NCBI GenBank assembly: GCA_018398765.1
Contig: JAHBMJ010000923.1
Coordinates: forward strand, 1 to 38,714
DNA from: Chromera velia
Lineage: Eukaryota; Sar; Chromeraceae
Length of the DNA stretch: 38,714 nt
Direction of reading: 5' to 3'
The notes beneath the pieces are model-generated. The model searched no databases. It was not told the DNA's origin and was given only the letters and a program-made list of their open reading frames with translations. This document shows positions 1-10,841 of the stretch, piece by piece (the first letter of the stretch is position 1; each line of letters starts with the position of its first letter). The position numbers and the translations under genes were made by a program.

Positions 1-1107
1 GGGGAGGGTGCGTGGAGTTCGTATGCGCGATCAAAATTAATTTTTCGAGTCTATCACTGAATGATTCACCTACCCCGCTATACCCCGCCTTCTGTGAACA
101 GTCGCTTTCTTATATGGTTATTCTGTTTTCTCTTGCCTTACACTGCTGCTGACTGTGATGCCCTTACACCGCTTACTGCTGCTGATTCTACTGCTCAAGC
201 CCGGACCCCATTGAGATCGCTGATCCGTTGCCGACCATTAATTTTTTCATTGTCTTTCCCTCTGAAGTCCTTTCTGCAGGCGCACAACGACTACCCTGAT
301 ACATAAGGGCACATCAATCACCTAATGTCTATATCATAAGTGTTTCTGCCTCTGCCGTTCTTTGTTTGATGACAAATTAGAAAAAATTAGAAGCTGATTA
401 ATGATACTTTATGACGGAGTTGAATTCAATTGATGCTGAAGTTAATTTTATTCAAGTTACAAAATATTACAAGAAGATTTTAGCTAGAATTTCAGAAGTT
501 TAAGTATGTTTTGAGTTAGAGTTGAGAATAGTTTAGGCTTTATGAAGGTCATCATCTAGGTTGTCTTCATGACCTAGTACTTTTTCTTACCTAGAGCTCT
601 CCAAACGGGGGGGTCCCCATTCATAGGGGTCTGATCTTCCTAGAGCTCGAACAGGGGGGACCCCGTCGGATCTGGAGTCCTAAGAGCTCGAACGCCCCCC
701 CCCCCCCGTTCTTATACCCCTATCGCATCCCCATATATGAGAGGCGGATCTAACCTAGTTTCAAATTGTCGATTTGTCCCGTCCTACGACTATCAGCGAC
801 AAAAATAGGTGTGACTTCAATCACTCTGATACAGTTGATCAATCGCAGCCTCACAACAGGTTGGATAATCAAAAGAGAGAGAAAAGAGACAGAGGGGATG
901 CAGGGCAGAACCTTCAAAACACTTCAGTTCTTTCATTGAAAAAAAGCTACCCTTTTAATCAGAAAGACTTTAATTGTGTAGAGGTGCATCCTGCACGTCT
1001 TCCATCCCTTCAAAGAAATCCTGCTAGAACTCCTGCTTTAAACACTCCATCAAAACTCTTTCTTTAAACTCAGTTCCCACAACTTTTCCTGTTTGCCTAT
1101 TAAATAT
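1..1107. other. Left flank, no gene recognised
   Basis: No coding region can be supported here. Open frames of up to 97 codons exist (for example 774-1067 on the plus strand), but they show no domain, no bias and no splice logic. The stretch is the DNA into which the copia element at 1108 inserted. It contains a degenerate triple repeat (591-718) and a run of 14 C at about 694-707. The last bases before the LTR, AATAT, resemble the AATGT that follows the other LTR at 12666, which fits a 5-bp copia target duplication with one change. Confidence 0.55.
591..718. repeat. Degenerate triple GC-rich repeat
   Basis: Three imperfect units start with CCTAGAGCTC or CCTAAGAGCTC, at about 591, 641 and 682. 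Each is followed by a G-run or C-run (GGGGGGGTCCCC, GGGGGGACCCC, then a long C tract). The units are 40-50 bp long. I do not recognise the family; it may be the relic of a larger repeat. Confidence 0.4.
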
Positions 1108-1372
1108 TGATAAAGTCTAGGGGTTGATGACGATATTCACATAATAGCTCTCATGGTAATTCAGGTCCGGGGAGAAGGGAGTCGATGCAACACAGCAAAC
1201 GAGATATATGGTAGGACGGATCTCGCTGTTTCATGCACACGGCACAACACCACAAATTTTAAAATCAGAACAACACATATGAATGTGTCCCACAAACAGA
1301 GCTCACATGGACTAACGCGCAAGCAGCCCTAGAAAGGCACTAACGAATAACCACGCATTCAACAGCCTAACA
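1108..1372 (-). repeat. 3' LTR of the copia element
   Basis: In element orientation the LTR begins TGTTAGGC and ends TTTATCA, the usual TG...CA ends. It is intact at 265 bp. The adjoining internal sequence on its high-coordinate side reads, on the minus strand, GTCAGGGGGTGAT before the LTR, which serves as the polypurine tract. The second LTR has exactly the same length once the nested LINE is removed. Confidence 0.9.
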
Positions 1373-1386
1373 ATCACCCCCTGACC
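1373..1386 (-). other. Polypurine tract next to the 3' LTR
   Basis: On the minus strand GGTCAGGGGGTGAT directly precedes the LTR start TGTTAGG. A short purine-rich run at this place primes plus-strand synthesis in LTR elements. The call rests on position and composition. Confidence 0.55.
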
Positions 1387-1473
1387 GAATGCCAAACAAA
1401 GGTGGGAGGGAACATATAGGCCATTACCACACAAACACAAAATCTCTCACTTAATGAGTCGTTCAATCACACA

Positions 1474-1830
1474 TCAATTCATTCTAGCAACTCGAGAGAA
1501 TCGAGTTGCACAAGCAGACTTCGCAAAATTTAGAACCTTTCTCTTAGGCTCAACTGCACCCCCCACTTCATGCTCTACCAAAGGTGCACTCCTCCTCTTC
1601 ACTCTTTTCACAATGAACTTTGTATGCTTGTCAGCCCTCTGATCATAGACACCCATGACACTTTCGCGCGGAGCGCACGAAGCTCCTGCCAAACATACTT
1701 CAGCAGACCATCCATACGAGGATCTCTCTTTGAGGACCCGCTCTCCAACTGCGCAGGTAAAGGGGCACTGTCTGTGTAAATCTCTACAGAGGGAGACTTG
1801 TCCCATAAATAGACACAAACTCCTTCCACT
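1474..1830 (-). pseudogene. Copia RNase H remnant, C-terminal part
   Basis: Two overlapping minus-strand frames together resemble the last part of a copia RNase H: a TSAELCALV-like block, then IYTDSAPL (the conserved TDS of the domain), then DGLLKYVWQELR, which corresponds to the helix near the end of copia RNase H. The pieces lie in different frames, so there is at least one frameshift besides stops. It is the end of pol, with about 100 bp to the 3' LTR. Confidence 0.7.
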
Positions 1831-1941
1831 GGAAGGCCTGCTTCACACCATTAACAAGGGCACAAAGCTCTGCAGACGTAAAAGAAATCAACTTTCTCTT
1901 TATTCGTTTGCTCTTCCATACAACTAAGTTTGTTCTTCTCA

Positions 1942-2694
1942 TTACTTCCACCTTCTCTTTCTCATCAACAAGATAACACTCAATTTTGACTCAAGGGCAC
2001 TCCTTCCTTCACATCGTATAAGAAAATATACAGCATCAACAAACAAAGCAATCTTTGGATCAATTACTGCATTCATTCTCAAAATCTCTCCTTTCTCTTT
2101 CGCATGAACAAGGGCCAAGAGGGTAGCAGTCAACTTTGCACTTGTTGGGCACGAATTGTACCTTGACAACTCTGAAAACAGAAAAACCAAATCAACAGAA
2201 GTCCTGCACACCCATCCAAGAATGCCCATCACTTTCTGCATCACTAGAATGAGCGACTCATCCTTCTCTTCCTCTTTTTCCAAAAGATCAAAAGACAAAT
2301 TCTTTCTTGGCAAGCTCTCTTTATCCACAGGAATGGAAGACAGGTATCCTTCCTGCGAAAACACAAATTCATCTCCACTCTTCTTCACTTCCAAACCTGT
2401 GTATCCCATCTCTTCTCCTTCCACCAGAATCTGAGACTCAGGCTCGTCCATCTGCAGTCTCTTTCTGATGGATGTAAAGTCACTCAAAGGATTGGCAGAG
2501 AAAACTAAGAGATCATCCACATGCGTAACCATGATCACTTTCGCTCCTTTCTTCTTATCTCCTTCTTCATACAAAACAAAGACAGACTCAAGCACTTCCT
2601 CCCATCCTTTTTCTTTTGCTATCTTCTTGAAATGCTGGCCATACAGACGCGGTGCATCCTTCAGACCATATATTGCACGAGCAAGCTGATAGAC
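1942..2694 (-). pseudogene. Copia reverse transcriptase C-terminal half and start of RNase H
   Basis: The minus-strand frame contains YGLKDAPR (copia family block preceding the catalytic site) and then THVDDLLVFS, which aligns with the YVDDML-type catalytic motif and keeps both aspartates. The following EMGYTGLEVKK and FSQEGYL blocks correspond to the copia LG...I and QQ.YI regions. The segment ends in a stop before the RNase H remnant at 1474-1830. It is separated by stop codons from the upstream half at 2695-3999. Confidence 0.82.
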
Positions 2695-3999
2695 CTAGCT
2701 AGGAACGACGCCTTCGGGAGACCCCGTCGGAACGCGCCCTGGCAGCTGCACATACACCTCATCATTTATTGGTGCAGTCAAGAATGCAGTACGCACATCT
2801 GACTTTCTGACCAACCACTTCTTTCCAACTGCAAACACAAAGCAAAAAAAAAGAGCCCACCAGGAGGCCATCCCATTAAATGTCTCCACATTCTTCCTGT
2901 CATTTTGAAATCCTTTGCAGACCAGCCTGGCTTTCGGCACTCTCTTTCCTCCTTTCATCTTCCATGTAAGCCCCCATCATGTCTTCATGACTCTTCTTTT
3001 TTGCGGCACTCTCACTCCATTTATCTTCAACACTTTATTCTCAGCAAAGCTCTTCAACTCCTTTTTCATTGCCTCATCATGACTTCCATTCCTTACTTCC
3101 TCTTCTGTTGCGTCGAGGTGACCTTTTCTCGGATTCACATGACTCATCATTTTCTCTATCACTTTCTTACAGTGACTCACTTCAACTCTCTGACTTTTTC
3201 CTTTTGCGCTTCTCTGCTCTCTCTTCCCTTCAATCTTGCTTTTCAGTTTCTTTCTGTTGTCTCTCTGCTCTCCTTTTTCTTCTTTTTCCTTTTCTTTCTC
3301 TCCTCTCTGTTCTTCTCTTTCCTCTTTCTGCTCATTCCTCGCTACTCTGGCTGACTTTTTCCCTTCCTGTGCTCTCCTCTGCACGATATCATCCTGAGAG
3401 AATTCTTTCACTTCAACTTCCTGTGCAAAACGCACTCTCTTCTTTGTCTTGTGTTTATCAAAAAAACCTAAACGAAATGCAGACATTCCTTCAGGCACGA
3501 CATCAATGTCTTCTGTCTCAAGAAAACTGTCTTCTTCTTTCTTCTCTTCAACATGGACAGGCACTGTCAGACTGGGCGTGCACTCCCTGCCTGACTGCTC
3601 TGCCAAAGCCTCTCTACTCCCCACCCCCAGCTGTGCAGCCTGCCACTCCAGTTCATGATGCTGGAGCTGCGAGCTAACAGCACTCTGAGAGGGAAAGCAG
3701 ATAGGCACAGACACATCGGGCTTACCCGCAAGGACCCTTTCCAGTTGCCTCACGGCTGCCTGGGTCATCTGCTGGGGAAGGTGAGCTTGCGCATGAGAAG
3801 AAGAAAGGACAGCTTCAGGGAGGTCACCCCCATCTGCAGAAACATTGATCTCTTCCTCATCATCGAGAGAGAAATCGGAAAAACGATCTAACTCATCATC
3901 GACAAGCTCTTTTCTCTTGTTGTCATCATACAAAAAATCACCAGACACATCAAGACCATACCAAGAATTCAAAGAAACAGCACTCAGATGAACACGCAA
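2695..3999 (-). pseudogene. Copia integrase-to-RT linker and reverse transcriptase N-terminal half
   Basis: A 340-codon minus-strand frame (2977-3999) holds a charged, low-complexity linker rich in Lys, Glu and Arg. It ends with EAMKKELKSFAENKVLK, the usual first block of copia reverse transcriptase. A second frame (2695-2958) carries KARLVCKGFQ and DVRTAFLTAPINDEVYVQLP, the next two blocks. Between EVYVQLP and the YGLKDAPR block at about 2660 a short non-homologous stretch and a stop occur, so the polyprotein is interrupted there. Confidence 0.8.
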
Positions 4000-4095
4000 A
4001 GGACGCTACCCCTTCCTACTCTCTGTCTTCACAAGCACACATATAACAGAAGAACTCTCTACCCCACAGAAAATTGCGTCCTTCCCGCAGACCGA

Positions 4096-4893
4096 TTATC
4101 CCGAGACGCCCGAGGGACGAGGATCGGAAACAACCACCCGGTCACCGACAGAGAGAGGGGAAATGGTTTTTGCTGCGTCTGCACTAAACATGAAAACATT
4201 GGGAGATTTGTCAGTTCGACTGGCCACACATTCATTGATGGAATCAATGATTCCAGGCAACAGCCACTTCGCACAATATTTCGGAAGATTCAAATCAGCA
4301 AGCAATTTCCACAGCAGTCTTTTCACAGTGCGATTCATTCTCTCAACCTTCCTTTAAGGTTGTGGGGTATACACAGGACCCTTACGATAAAAAATGCCTT
4401 CCTCATCACAAAAAAAATCATAACCGCCTTTCTTATCCCCTTGAAACTCCCTTTCATTATCTGTCCACACCTCTACTGGTTTCTTTCTCATTCCATATTT
4501 CGCGGACAGATGCTCAAAACGACGCACCCACTCAATCAAATGCCTCACTGCCTTTCCTTTCGAAGACAAAACCATACAAGACACAAAACCACCCGCAGAA
4601 TCAACAATCAAAGAAACAGGCTTCCCCCCCGGCAGAAACATCACATCCTGAAAGATTCTTTCATTTGCGTGCGGGGGCGTAGAAGACGTTCCATCAGGCG
4701 CACACTCTCTGGCAAGGATTCTTCTCATCACTGCATTCACTTCCTGACAATGACGGTAGACAGAACGAACCTCATCACACGCTTTCACAGTCACACGAGA
4801 CGAAAGACCCTTCTTTTTCATGGTAGCATACAGGTGGGAGCCCGTCGCATGCCCAAAACGCTTGTACCACATCAACGTCTCTCTCAAACTCAT
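4096..4893 (-). pseudogene. Copia integrase
   Basis: The frame at 4354-4893 starts with WYKRFGHATGSHLYATMKKKGL, a GAG-pre-integrase block. The HHCC zinc-site cysteines follow in CDEVRSVYRHC; the two histidines are those around FGHATGSH. Then come a DSAGG block (first catalytic Asp) and VEVWTDNEREF, matching the second Asp of the D,D(35)E core, which copia elements write DNGGEF. The frame stops at YTPQP, and the C-terminal part (MNRTVKRLLWKLL..., then VGDRVVVSDPR) continues in another frame at 4096-4338. The enzyme would insert the copia cDNA; this copy is broken. Confidence 0.83.
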
Positions 4894-5168
4894 CTAACCT
4901 TCAGTAGGGAAACGAAGTTTTCTCTATCCTGCCGGAGACACGCGTACTTTCTTTGCTTTTCCTTTCCCATTTTGTTTAGAAGACACAGATGAGAGCTGTG
5001 GAGATCCAGACACAGATAAGGGCTGTGGAGACCCGTTCTTGTTTCCCTTATCACCCCCCCCTCAACATGATTCAAACACATACGAAAAGGACCCACAGAT
5101 TTATCTTCATATACAGGAGCAGACGAACTACGCACACACAATACAAGATTTCCGTTCTCTTCACACAC
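4890..5168 (-). pseudogene. Copia pol segment between protease and integrase
   Basis: A 92-codon minus-strand frame overlaps the start of the integrase frame by four bases. It has no domain that I recognise. By position it is the spacer of the copia polyprotein between the protease relic and the GAG-pre-integrase block. Confidence 0.5.
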
Positions 5169-5318
5169 TCGCGTACGAAACTTGCCTCCCCCTTTTCGAG
5201 GGAGCTCAACCTAATACAGCTCATGCACTTTCTGCAATTTCAGACCACGCACAGACACAAGGGAAACAGGCACTGACCAAGAGTAAGCACCGGAAAGACA
5301 TGCCGTCTCCATGCCCCC

Positions 5319-5492
5319 TCATGCCGTTTCCACGCCTAGAAGCTCCACATTGACCTCATGACTCGTTCTATGGACTCGCCCATCGACGCCTACAAACTCA
5401 CACTCTCCTTCTCTCATCTCCACAACACAATGCCTCACATCCTCTCCAAAGAAATGTCCACTTGCTCCAGTATGGACCACTGGAGACGACTC
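5319..5492 (-). pseudogene. Copia aspartic protease relic with mutated active site
   Basis: A short minus-strand frame contains HTGASGHFFGEDVRHC followed by about 40 codons to a stop near 5320. This matches the copia protease block D-S/T-G-A-S-G-H. The catalytic aspartate is replaced by histidine (CAT in place of GAT/GAC). The relic lies between gag and integrase, exactly where the protease belongs. I see no second frame that would restore the aspartate. Confidence 0.65.
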
Positions 5493-5614
5493 TCGCTCAC
5501 TTGCTCGAACACCATCTCAACTCTATCTCCTCGTCACCGGATAGGCCCCACACTCGCCCTAATCACTCTCCATCTCTTCCTCAAGTACAGAAAAGCGCTA
5601 GGAAAAGCGATTCT

Positions 5615-6588
5615 TCAGAGGGAGAGAGGGGCTGTGCTGCCCCCGGCGTCCTTCATCCGAGTGTAGTCATCGCTGGTGCGGGAGCGGCCACGCTGCCCCT
5701 GCTTCTTAGGTGCTCTCTGCCCCTGTCTGTCGGGACCAGGGGTGGGGCTGCTTCTTTTCTGCTGCTGCTGCTGCTGCTGGGGGCCCCTGTGGGAGAAGCC
5801 ACAGTATTTGGGAGAGATAAGGGAGAGGCTTCTACGCTGCCTCTCGTAGTCATGCACGAAGTGCCCATACTCCTGATAGTAGAAGCACCGGGGATTTTGG
5901 AGATCCCCGTGCGGCCCCCAAGGTCCTCTGCTCTGGCTGCGACTTCTTCTTCTCACCTCCTGCCACCCCTCAGTGGCACTCATGGCTCTCCCCCTGCTCT
6001 GCTCTCTCTGTTACTGACCTTGGCGGTGGTGATAATGCGAGTGGTGCTAGCCTTTACCGGTGAAGGCCGTCTCCTCTCTCCTGGGATGATGGGCATGGCC
6101 ATCCTTTCTTCCTCTGTGGTGCTTGTCTTCGAGCTTCTCGATGGAGATGTAGAACTTGACGCCATCCTCGAGCTCCTCCCATGTGAGCTCGTTCAGGTCG
6201 GTGATCTTCACTCCCCCTCTCTGGAGACGGTGGTCACGGAGATACTCCTTCTTCTGTTCGAGGGATAGAGCACCCACAAAAACGTTGACCTTCTGCCTGT
6301 CGGTAATCTCCCACTCAATGTCACCCGCCTGCACAATCACATCTTCCATCCGCTTGTCTAACTCTACCCAGCTGAGGTGGTCCCTGCGGTTACGGCGGTG
6401 CTCTTCCCCTCGCTTCCATGGGAAGTTGTTGAGCAGATCCTGCACAGACAACTGCTGGGCAAGCACAGCACTGAGTCTCATGTAGTCCTCCACCAGGTAG
6501 TCGACAACCTTCTCGATTGGGATATTCTTTCCCTTTCGCAGACGGCGCACGTCAGTCTTGAACTGTATATGGCCATTGCTGGCATTGT
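5615..6588 (-). pseudogene. Copia gag, C-terminal part with decayed zinc knuckle
   Basis: The minus-strand frame at 6047-6550 encodes a helical capsid-like segment of the copia gag type (VVDYLVEDYMRLS, then LTWEELEDGVKFYI). It shifts frame into 5615-5983, where an Arg/Ser/Gln-rich tail holds CFYYQEYGHFVHDY. This is a C-X2-C-X4-H-X4-C knuckle in which the second and last cysteines have become tyrosine, each explainable by one G-to-A transition on the coding strand. A poly-Gln run follows. The part upstream of 6588 was cut off by the inverted-repeat element at 6589-7612. Confidence 0.75.
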
Positions 6589-7612
6589 CTAGGGTAATCG
6601 ACTTAAAATATTATTAGATGAATTTTAGGGGTTACACATAGGGTATGTTAGTATTTAACGTCACCCTTAAACTAAAAACCATTTTTTTAGGACTTATTAT
6701 ATTAGATTACTTCAAACAAAATCAATATCTCATCAGAATGCTCACTGGTTTGCTTGTAATCTGCGATGAAAGTCTTGTCTCCAGGTGACATCTAGAAAGG
6801 GCTCGTAAACTCGTAATCCGTAATATATAGTAAAATGGAGTAAACAGCCCCCCTCCCTGGACCCTCTTTCAAAAAACAAAAGAAAACCGTCATGATATGA
6901 TAATGTTATCACTAGACTTCAATCTCAATATCCATGACAATATCAGAGTCCTTGATGAGAAGCTTTTTAAACGTTTCTTCGACTTCTTGCAGTTCATCCT
7001 CCTCCATAAACAAACTTTTTCCCTAGCCTTTTCCTACGACTTTTGCATGGTGCAACCAATAAAAAACAACAGTAAGACTAACAGTATTAAGGCAAATTTT
7101 GGGCTGCAATAGAACCAGGCTCGCGGCGGCTGCTATTACTCTGTGGCCTCCTGAGAGAGGCTAAGTAGTCAACTCAATGCCTCTTCCATCAGTCTTCCCC
7201 CCTCCCTTTGCCCCTGAAACCCCAGTTTGAATCTCTGATAGGCGCTCAAAAGACTGCAGAAAAAGAGAATTAATAATTTTCATTGTCTTTTATATGAGCT
7301 ACAGCGGGACGCCTTGTGCTTTCTAGAAGATAAGTGATGGCATGTAAGAAAAAAAATTATTGGTGGTCTTAAAGTTTCAAAAGATGCCGTAATCTCGTAA
7401 TCCGTAATCAGTTGTAAGAGACATACCATAAAAAGGGAGGTATATGATTATTTTTTCCCGTAATCACACTTAATTTCACCAGATTTAAGCTTTTTAAGAT
7501 GAACCACATTCCTTTAGCCTAAAATGTTTATATAATCTATGTTTTTATTATATGTTTTGTATGATCTTACCTATAAAATCTTAATTGTAATTGAAATAGT
7601 CGAATACCCTAG
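6589..7612. mobile_element. Non-autonomous DNA element with terminal inverted repeats, inside gag
   Basis: The ends are CTAGGGTAATCGAC (6589-6602) and GTCGAATACCCTAG (7599-7612), inverted repeats with one mismatch in 14. The flanks are TGGCATTGT (6580-6588) and TGGTATTGT (7613-7621), a 9-bp target duplication with one change. Removing the element and one flank copy rejoins the two gag halves in the same frame, which independently supports the borders. The interior is AT-rich and has no transposase. CTCGTAATCCGTAAT occurs twice, at 6810 and 7394. A 9-bp duplication suits Mutator-like elements, but the superfamily is not proven. Confidence 0.8.
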
Positions 7613-8141
7613 TGGTATTGTTGAGAGCAAGAAGAATTTGATCTCTCCATTCCTGAGTGGACGTGAAGCTTTCACGCTTGAGGTAGACCCGCTGGAAAGA
7701 ACTCCACAGCTCGTGGAAGGTCTTGATGATGGCCTTGCTTTCAAACTTTGGGCACGCAGACATGTCCACCTTCTTGCCCTTCTTCTTGGGAGAGGAAGGC
7801 GGGAAAAAGCGGCTCGGCGGGAACGCGACAGTATGGGGCTGGGAAGGGCGAGTCTCGTAGACTGGAGTCCTTGGCGAATCAACCAAGGGAGGGACAGGGG
7901 AATCGTCTTCATCTTCTTACTTCTGGCAGGGAAGCGTCAACGTAGCAGGGGGGAGGTTTGCCTTGGCAGGCTTGGCCTCTTCTTGCTTTGGCTGCTGGGT
8001 CTTCAGGATAAGATCCAGCTTCTCATCGAGGGCGGTGAATTTGGTCTCAAACTCCTCTTGCACCGACTTGAGGATGGCCTCCTTCATCTCTGTTATAGCT
8101 CGAGTTTCCATCTTTGTAGTGGCGATCGCGGAAGCTGACAT
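7613..8141 (-). pseudogene. Copia gag, N-terminal part
   Basis: The minus-strand ATG at 8141 opens a 74-codon frame with a charged helix (KEAILKSVQEEFETKFTALD). After a frameshift near 7917 the frame at 7613-7886 continues with KFESKAIIKTFHELWSSFQR and QEWRDQILLALNNT, a copia gag-like helical region. It is then interrupted by the inverted-repeat element. The start codon lies only six bases beyond the end of the 5' LTR. Confidence 0.72.
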
Positions 8142-8147
8142 ACTGAC

Positions 8148-8324
8148 TGATAAAGTCTAGGAGTTGATGATGATATTCATATAATAGATCTCATGGTAAT
8201 TCAGGTCCGGAGAGAAGGGCGTCGATGCAACACAGCAAATTAGATATACGGTAGGACGGATCCCGCCGTTTCATGCATACGGCACAACACCACAAATTTT
8301 AAAATCAGAACAACACATATGAAT
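8148..8324 (-). repeat. 5' LTR of the copia element, portion next to gag
   Basis: These 177 bp align with 1108-1284 with about 12 differences. The match stops at AACACATATGAAT (8312-8324), where the LINE begins. The rest of the LTR resumes at 12578. Confidence 0.9.
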
Positions 8325-8525
8325 TGAGGTGGTTAAAGCCGGTGAGCCACTACTTAGGCTCTGGCCAACCACAGGGCATGATATGCAATGTTAGTTTGTT
8401 GACTTAGCGTATTCATTCATTAATTAACACATGTTAACACAGACTCTCTCTAATTTAGCTATATACTCCTCAACCGCCCTCATGCCCACCAGAGGCTGGA
8501 ACGACGAAATAAGAGCGATCATCTC

Positions 8526-8828
8526 TCAGACTTTCTTTTTATTCTCCCCCACTCCTCTACCAGCAGAGGCAGCCACCCATTGCGCAATTTCCACCCGTTT
8601 CTCAATGGGCGTGCGCTCCTGTATTCTGCTGATGATTTTGTTAAGCTTCTGTCTTTCCCTCTCTGTGTCCGCACATTCTGTGAGCAAGTGGATCTCATCA
8701 CAAATTTCTCTGCCAGAGCAAGCCGAGCAGGTCTTCTCCAGCTCCCCCCGCTGCACATAACCACCCGTCATCGCTCTCAGGAGAGGGCGGATGTTCGCAG
8801 AGGATCTAAGAAGACAAGAGGACAGCAT
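8526..8828 (-). pseudogene. LINE C-terminal CCHC finger segment
   Basis: The minus-strand frame contains CSACSGREICDEIHLLTEC: Cys-X2-Cys, then His-X4-Cys. This is the finger found at the C terminus of many LINE pol proteins, downstream of the thumb. It is separated from the reverse transcriptase by stops and frame changes in 8830-9570. All four ligands are still present. Confidence 0.68.
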
Positions 8829-9023
8829 GCGTATGTGTAGATCGTTTCCTGTGTCTAACGGACGTGACTGCCATTTCCTTTCTGCTAGGAGGAGCAGGGA
8901 GAGCCTCTGTTTGGAAGGGTTCTCTCTTTGGAAATCAGTGAGGGCAGCACGGGGATGGAAGATTCTGTCTCTATTCCTGCTGCCTTCCTGCCTTTTAGCC
9001 CATTCCCCAAGCCATTGGTTCGT

Positions 9024-9539
9024 CTAGATCTTGCGACACGTCTCTTTCCGTTTATATTTCCCCTTCTTTTTTGGTTTGTCTTGGCGTGGCTCATTCGTAT
9101 CTTTAAGGAGAGAATTGTTAAGAAGCATAGCCAGACGTTTAGTGGAAGACACAAAGGGGGCACTAGAACCAGCGATGCACGCCTCCCATACAGCCGTGGG
9201 CAAGGCGCACGCTATAGATTTGAGAGACTGAAAGAAGCTGGCTACCTGTTTCGCAAGTAGACAGCCAAAGGGTTCCAAACTAAAGGAATGAAGAGAGGGC
9301 GAGACAAAAGAGTTATGGAACAAACTAAATGACCAGCGAACAAAACAAAGTTGCAATGCATCGAGGCATTGAACATCTGACTGCTTAAGAGGAAGGGCTT
9401 CAAGACCAAACATTATAATGGGCACCCAAAGAGCTTTGAACAGTTGAATTTGAGAAAAAGAAGAAACGAAACCAATTGAAGAAAGAGTTCCAAACACACA
9501 CCCCAGTGCCCTTTCTGCCGATTCAATTCTTGCTTTCAC
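9024..9539 (-). pseudogene. LINE pol segment between reverse transcriptase and finger
   Basis: The frame at 9024-9539 begins with ARIESAERALG and continues with LFKALWVPIIMFGLEALPL, the thumb-region pattern (polymerase chain, then 'Y/FG.E.W') that follows the LINE reverse transcriptase domain. It lies directly after the stop that ends the RT frame near 9570 and is part of the same protein in the ancestor. Confidence 0.65.
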
Positions 9540-9569
9540 AGTTTTAGATAGATCCCCCCCCTTAAAGAT

Positions 9570-10841
9570 CTAGTTGCCGAGGTATTTGTATTTATCAACA
9601 TGCTTAACCGGCCTTCCATTAAAAACAAAAGGGGAAGCGAGATCAATGAGAGGATTGGGGGAAGATAGACGAAGGATCTTTATTTTCTTCAAGTTTACCA
9701 TGAGTCTGTGTTCATTGCAGTATACCTCGAGGCGCCGGAGTCTCTCTTGCAGGTCTGCCGCGCTGTGGGCAAACAACACAAGGTTATCAGCATAACCAAT
9801 ACTCTCTATTAGAGTTGTGGAAAGCTTGACAGGTTTTAAAGCGCTCCTTCCTTCATTACTACCCGGCTGTTGGTTCTCAGAGCTGAGGGCTTTATCTAAA
9901 TTGTTTATAAATAGGAGAAAAAGAAGAGGGGAAAGAAGATCACTCTGCTTCACACCCGTTCCCTCTGACAAGCATTTGTCCCCCCCATCAACCCTTGCAG
10001 CAATATTACAGTACATAGAATGAATCATGTGGATGTCTGCCTGACTGACCCCTTCATCCTTCAGTCTCTCTAAAATTTTCTCTCTGGGCACTGTATCAAA
10101 GGCTTTGGAAAAGTCTATAAATGCTGTGATGAGGGGTTTCTTTTTGTATTTAGACTGAAGGATGAGAGAAGAGAGGGACGTGAACGCTTCCCGTGTCCCT
10201 ACGCCCCTCCTAAAGCCTAACTGTTTCTCGTCGATCCTCGTCTCTTTACAAAGGCGGACGTCCATAAGAAGAGCAAAAACCTTATCCAGAAGACCAACAA
10301 TGTGAATGGGCCTCCATTCATTGCAATCAAGGAAAGAAGGACCCTTTGGTACTGGAGCAATCCTCAAAACGTTCCATCTATATGGCCAAAAGGAAAAAGA
10401 ATAAAATAAATTAAAGAAGACAAAGAGGAGAAAACGAGAAAGGGTTGAGTGTTTGAAGCAAAGAGCGAGATGTTCAGAGGTGATTCCATCAAGACCGGCA
10501 GCTCTATTCACGTCTATTCCTTTCAGGGTTTCCTCTACCATATGGAGAGAAAAAGTGGGGGAAGAAGGAGGGGGGAATACAGGGCCAGTAGGGGCGGGGG
10601 GGAGTCCGTCTCCCTTAAACACACGGGCCCAGAAAAGAGAGAAAGAATCAGCAGACGGTTTTACCCCCCCATTTCCCTCGCTTTTGGACTTCCTGCACCA
10701 TTGCCAGATCTTTGCTGGTTCGTATGCTACCTCTCTTGCTAGCCATGCTGCCAGAGCTTGCTGATGTTTCCTTCGTTTGGACGCAAAGAGGTGCTTTTGC
10801 TGTTTTCTTACCTTGAGTAGTTCTTTGTAAGCCGGATGCAA
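9570..10841 (-). pseudogene. LINE reverse transcriptase with altered catalytic motif
   Basis: About 420 codons remain open. The order of blocks is diagnostic: AAGLDGITSEHL, then APVPKGPS with CNEWRPIHIVGLLDKVF, LGFRRGVGTREAF, AFIDFSKAFDTV (first catalytic Asp present), GVKQSDLLSPLLFLLFIN, and GYADNLVLFA. The last should be YADD; here the codon after GAT is AAC, so the second aspartate has become Asn, a single G-to-A change. In the preceding block, SDLL stands where GDPL is normal. The frame ends at a stop after KYLGN. The enzyme would copy the LINE RNA at a nicked target, but this copy should be inactive. Confidence 0.88.

Noticed and set aside
774-1067. Plus-strand 97-codon frame in the left flank
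   Set aside because: No recognisable domain or neighbour logic; it starts at a non-ATG codon and the region is repeat-rich.
5462-6268. Plus-strand open frame of 268 codons
   Set aside because: It is antisense to copia gag, which has recognisable motifs on the other strand; the Leu-rich translation is a by-product.
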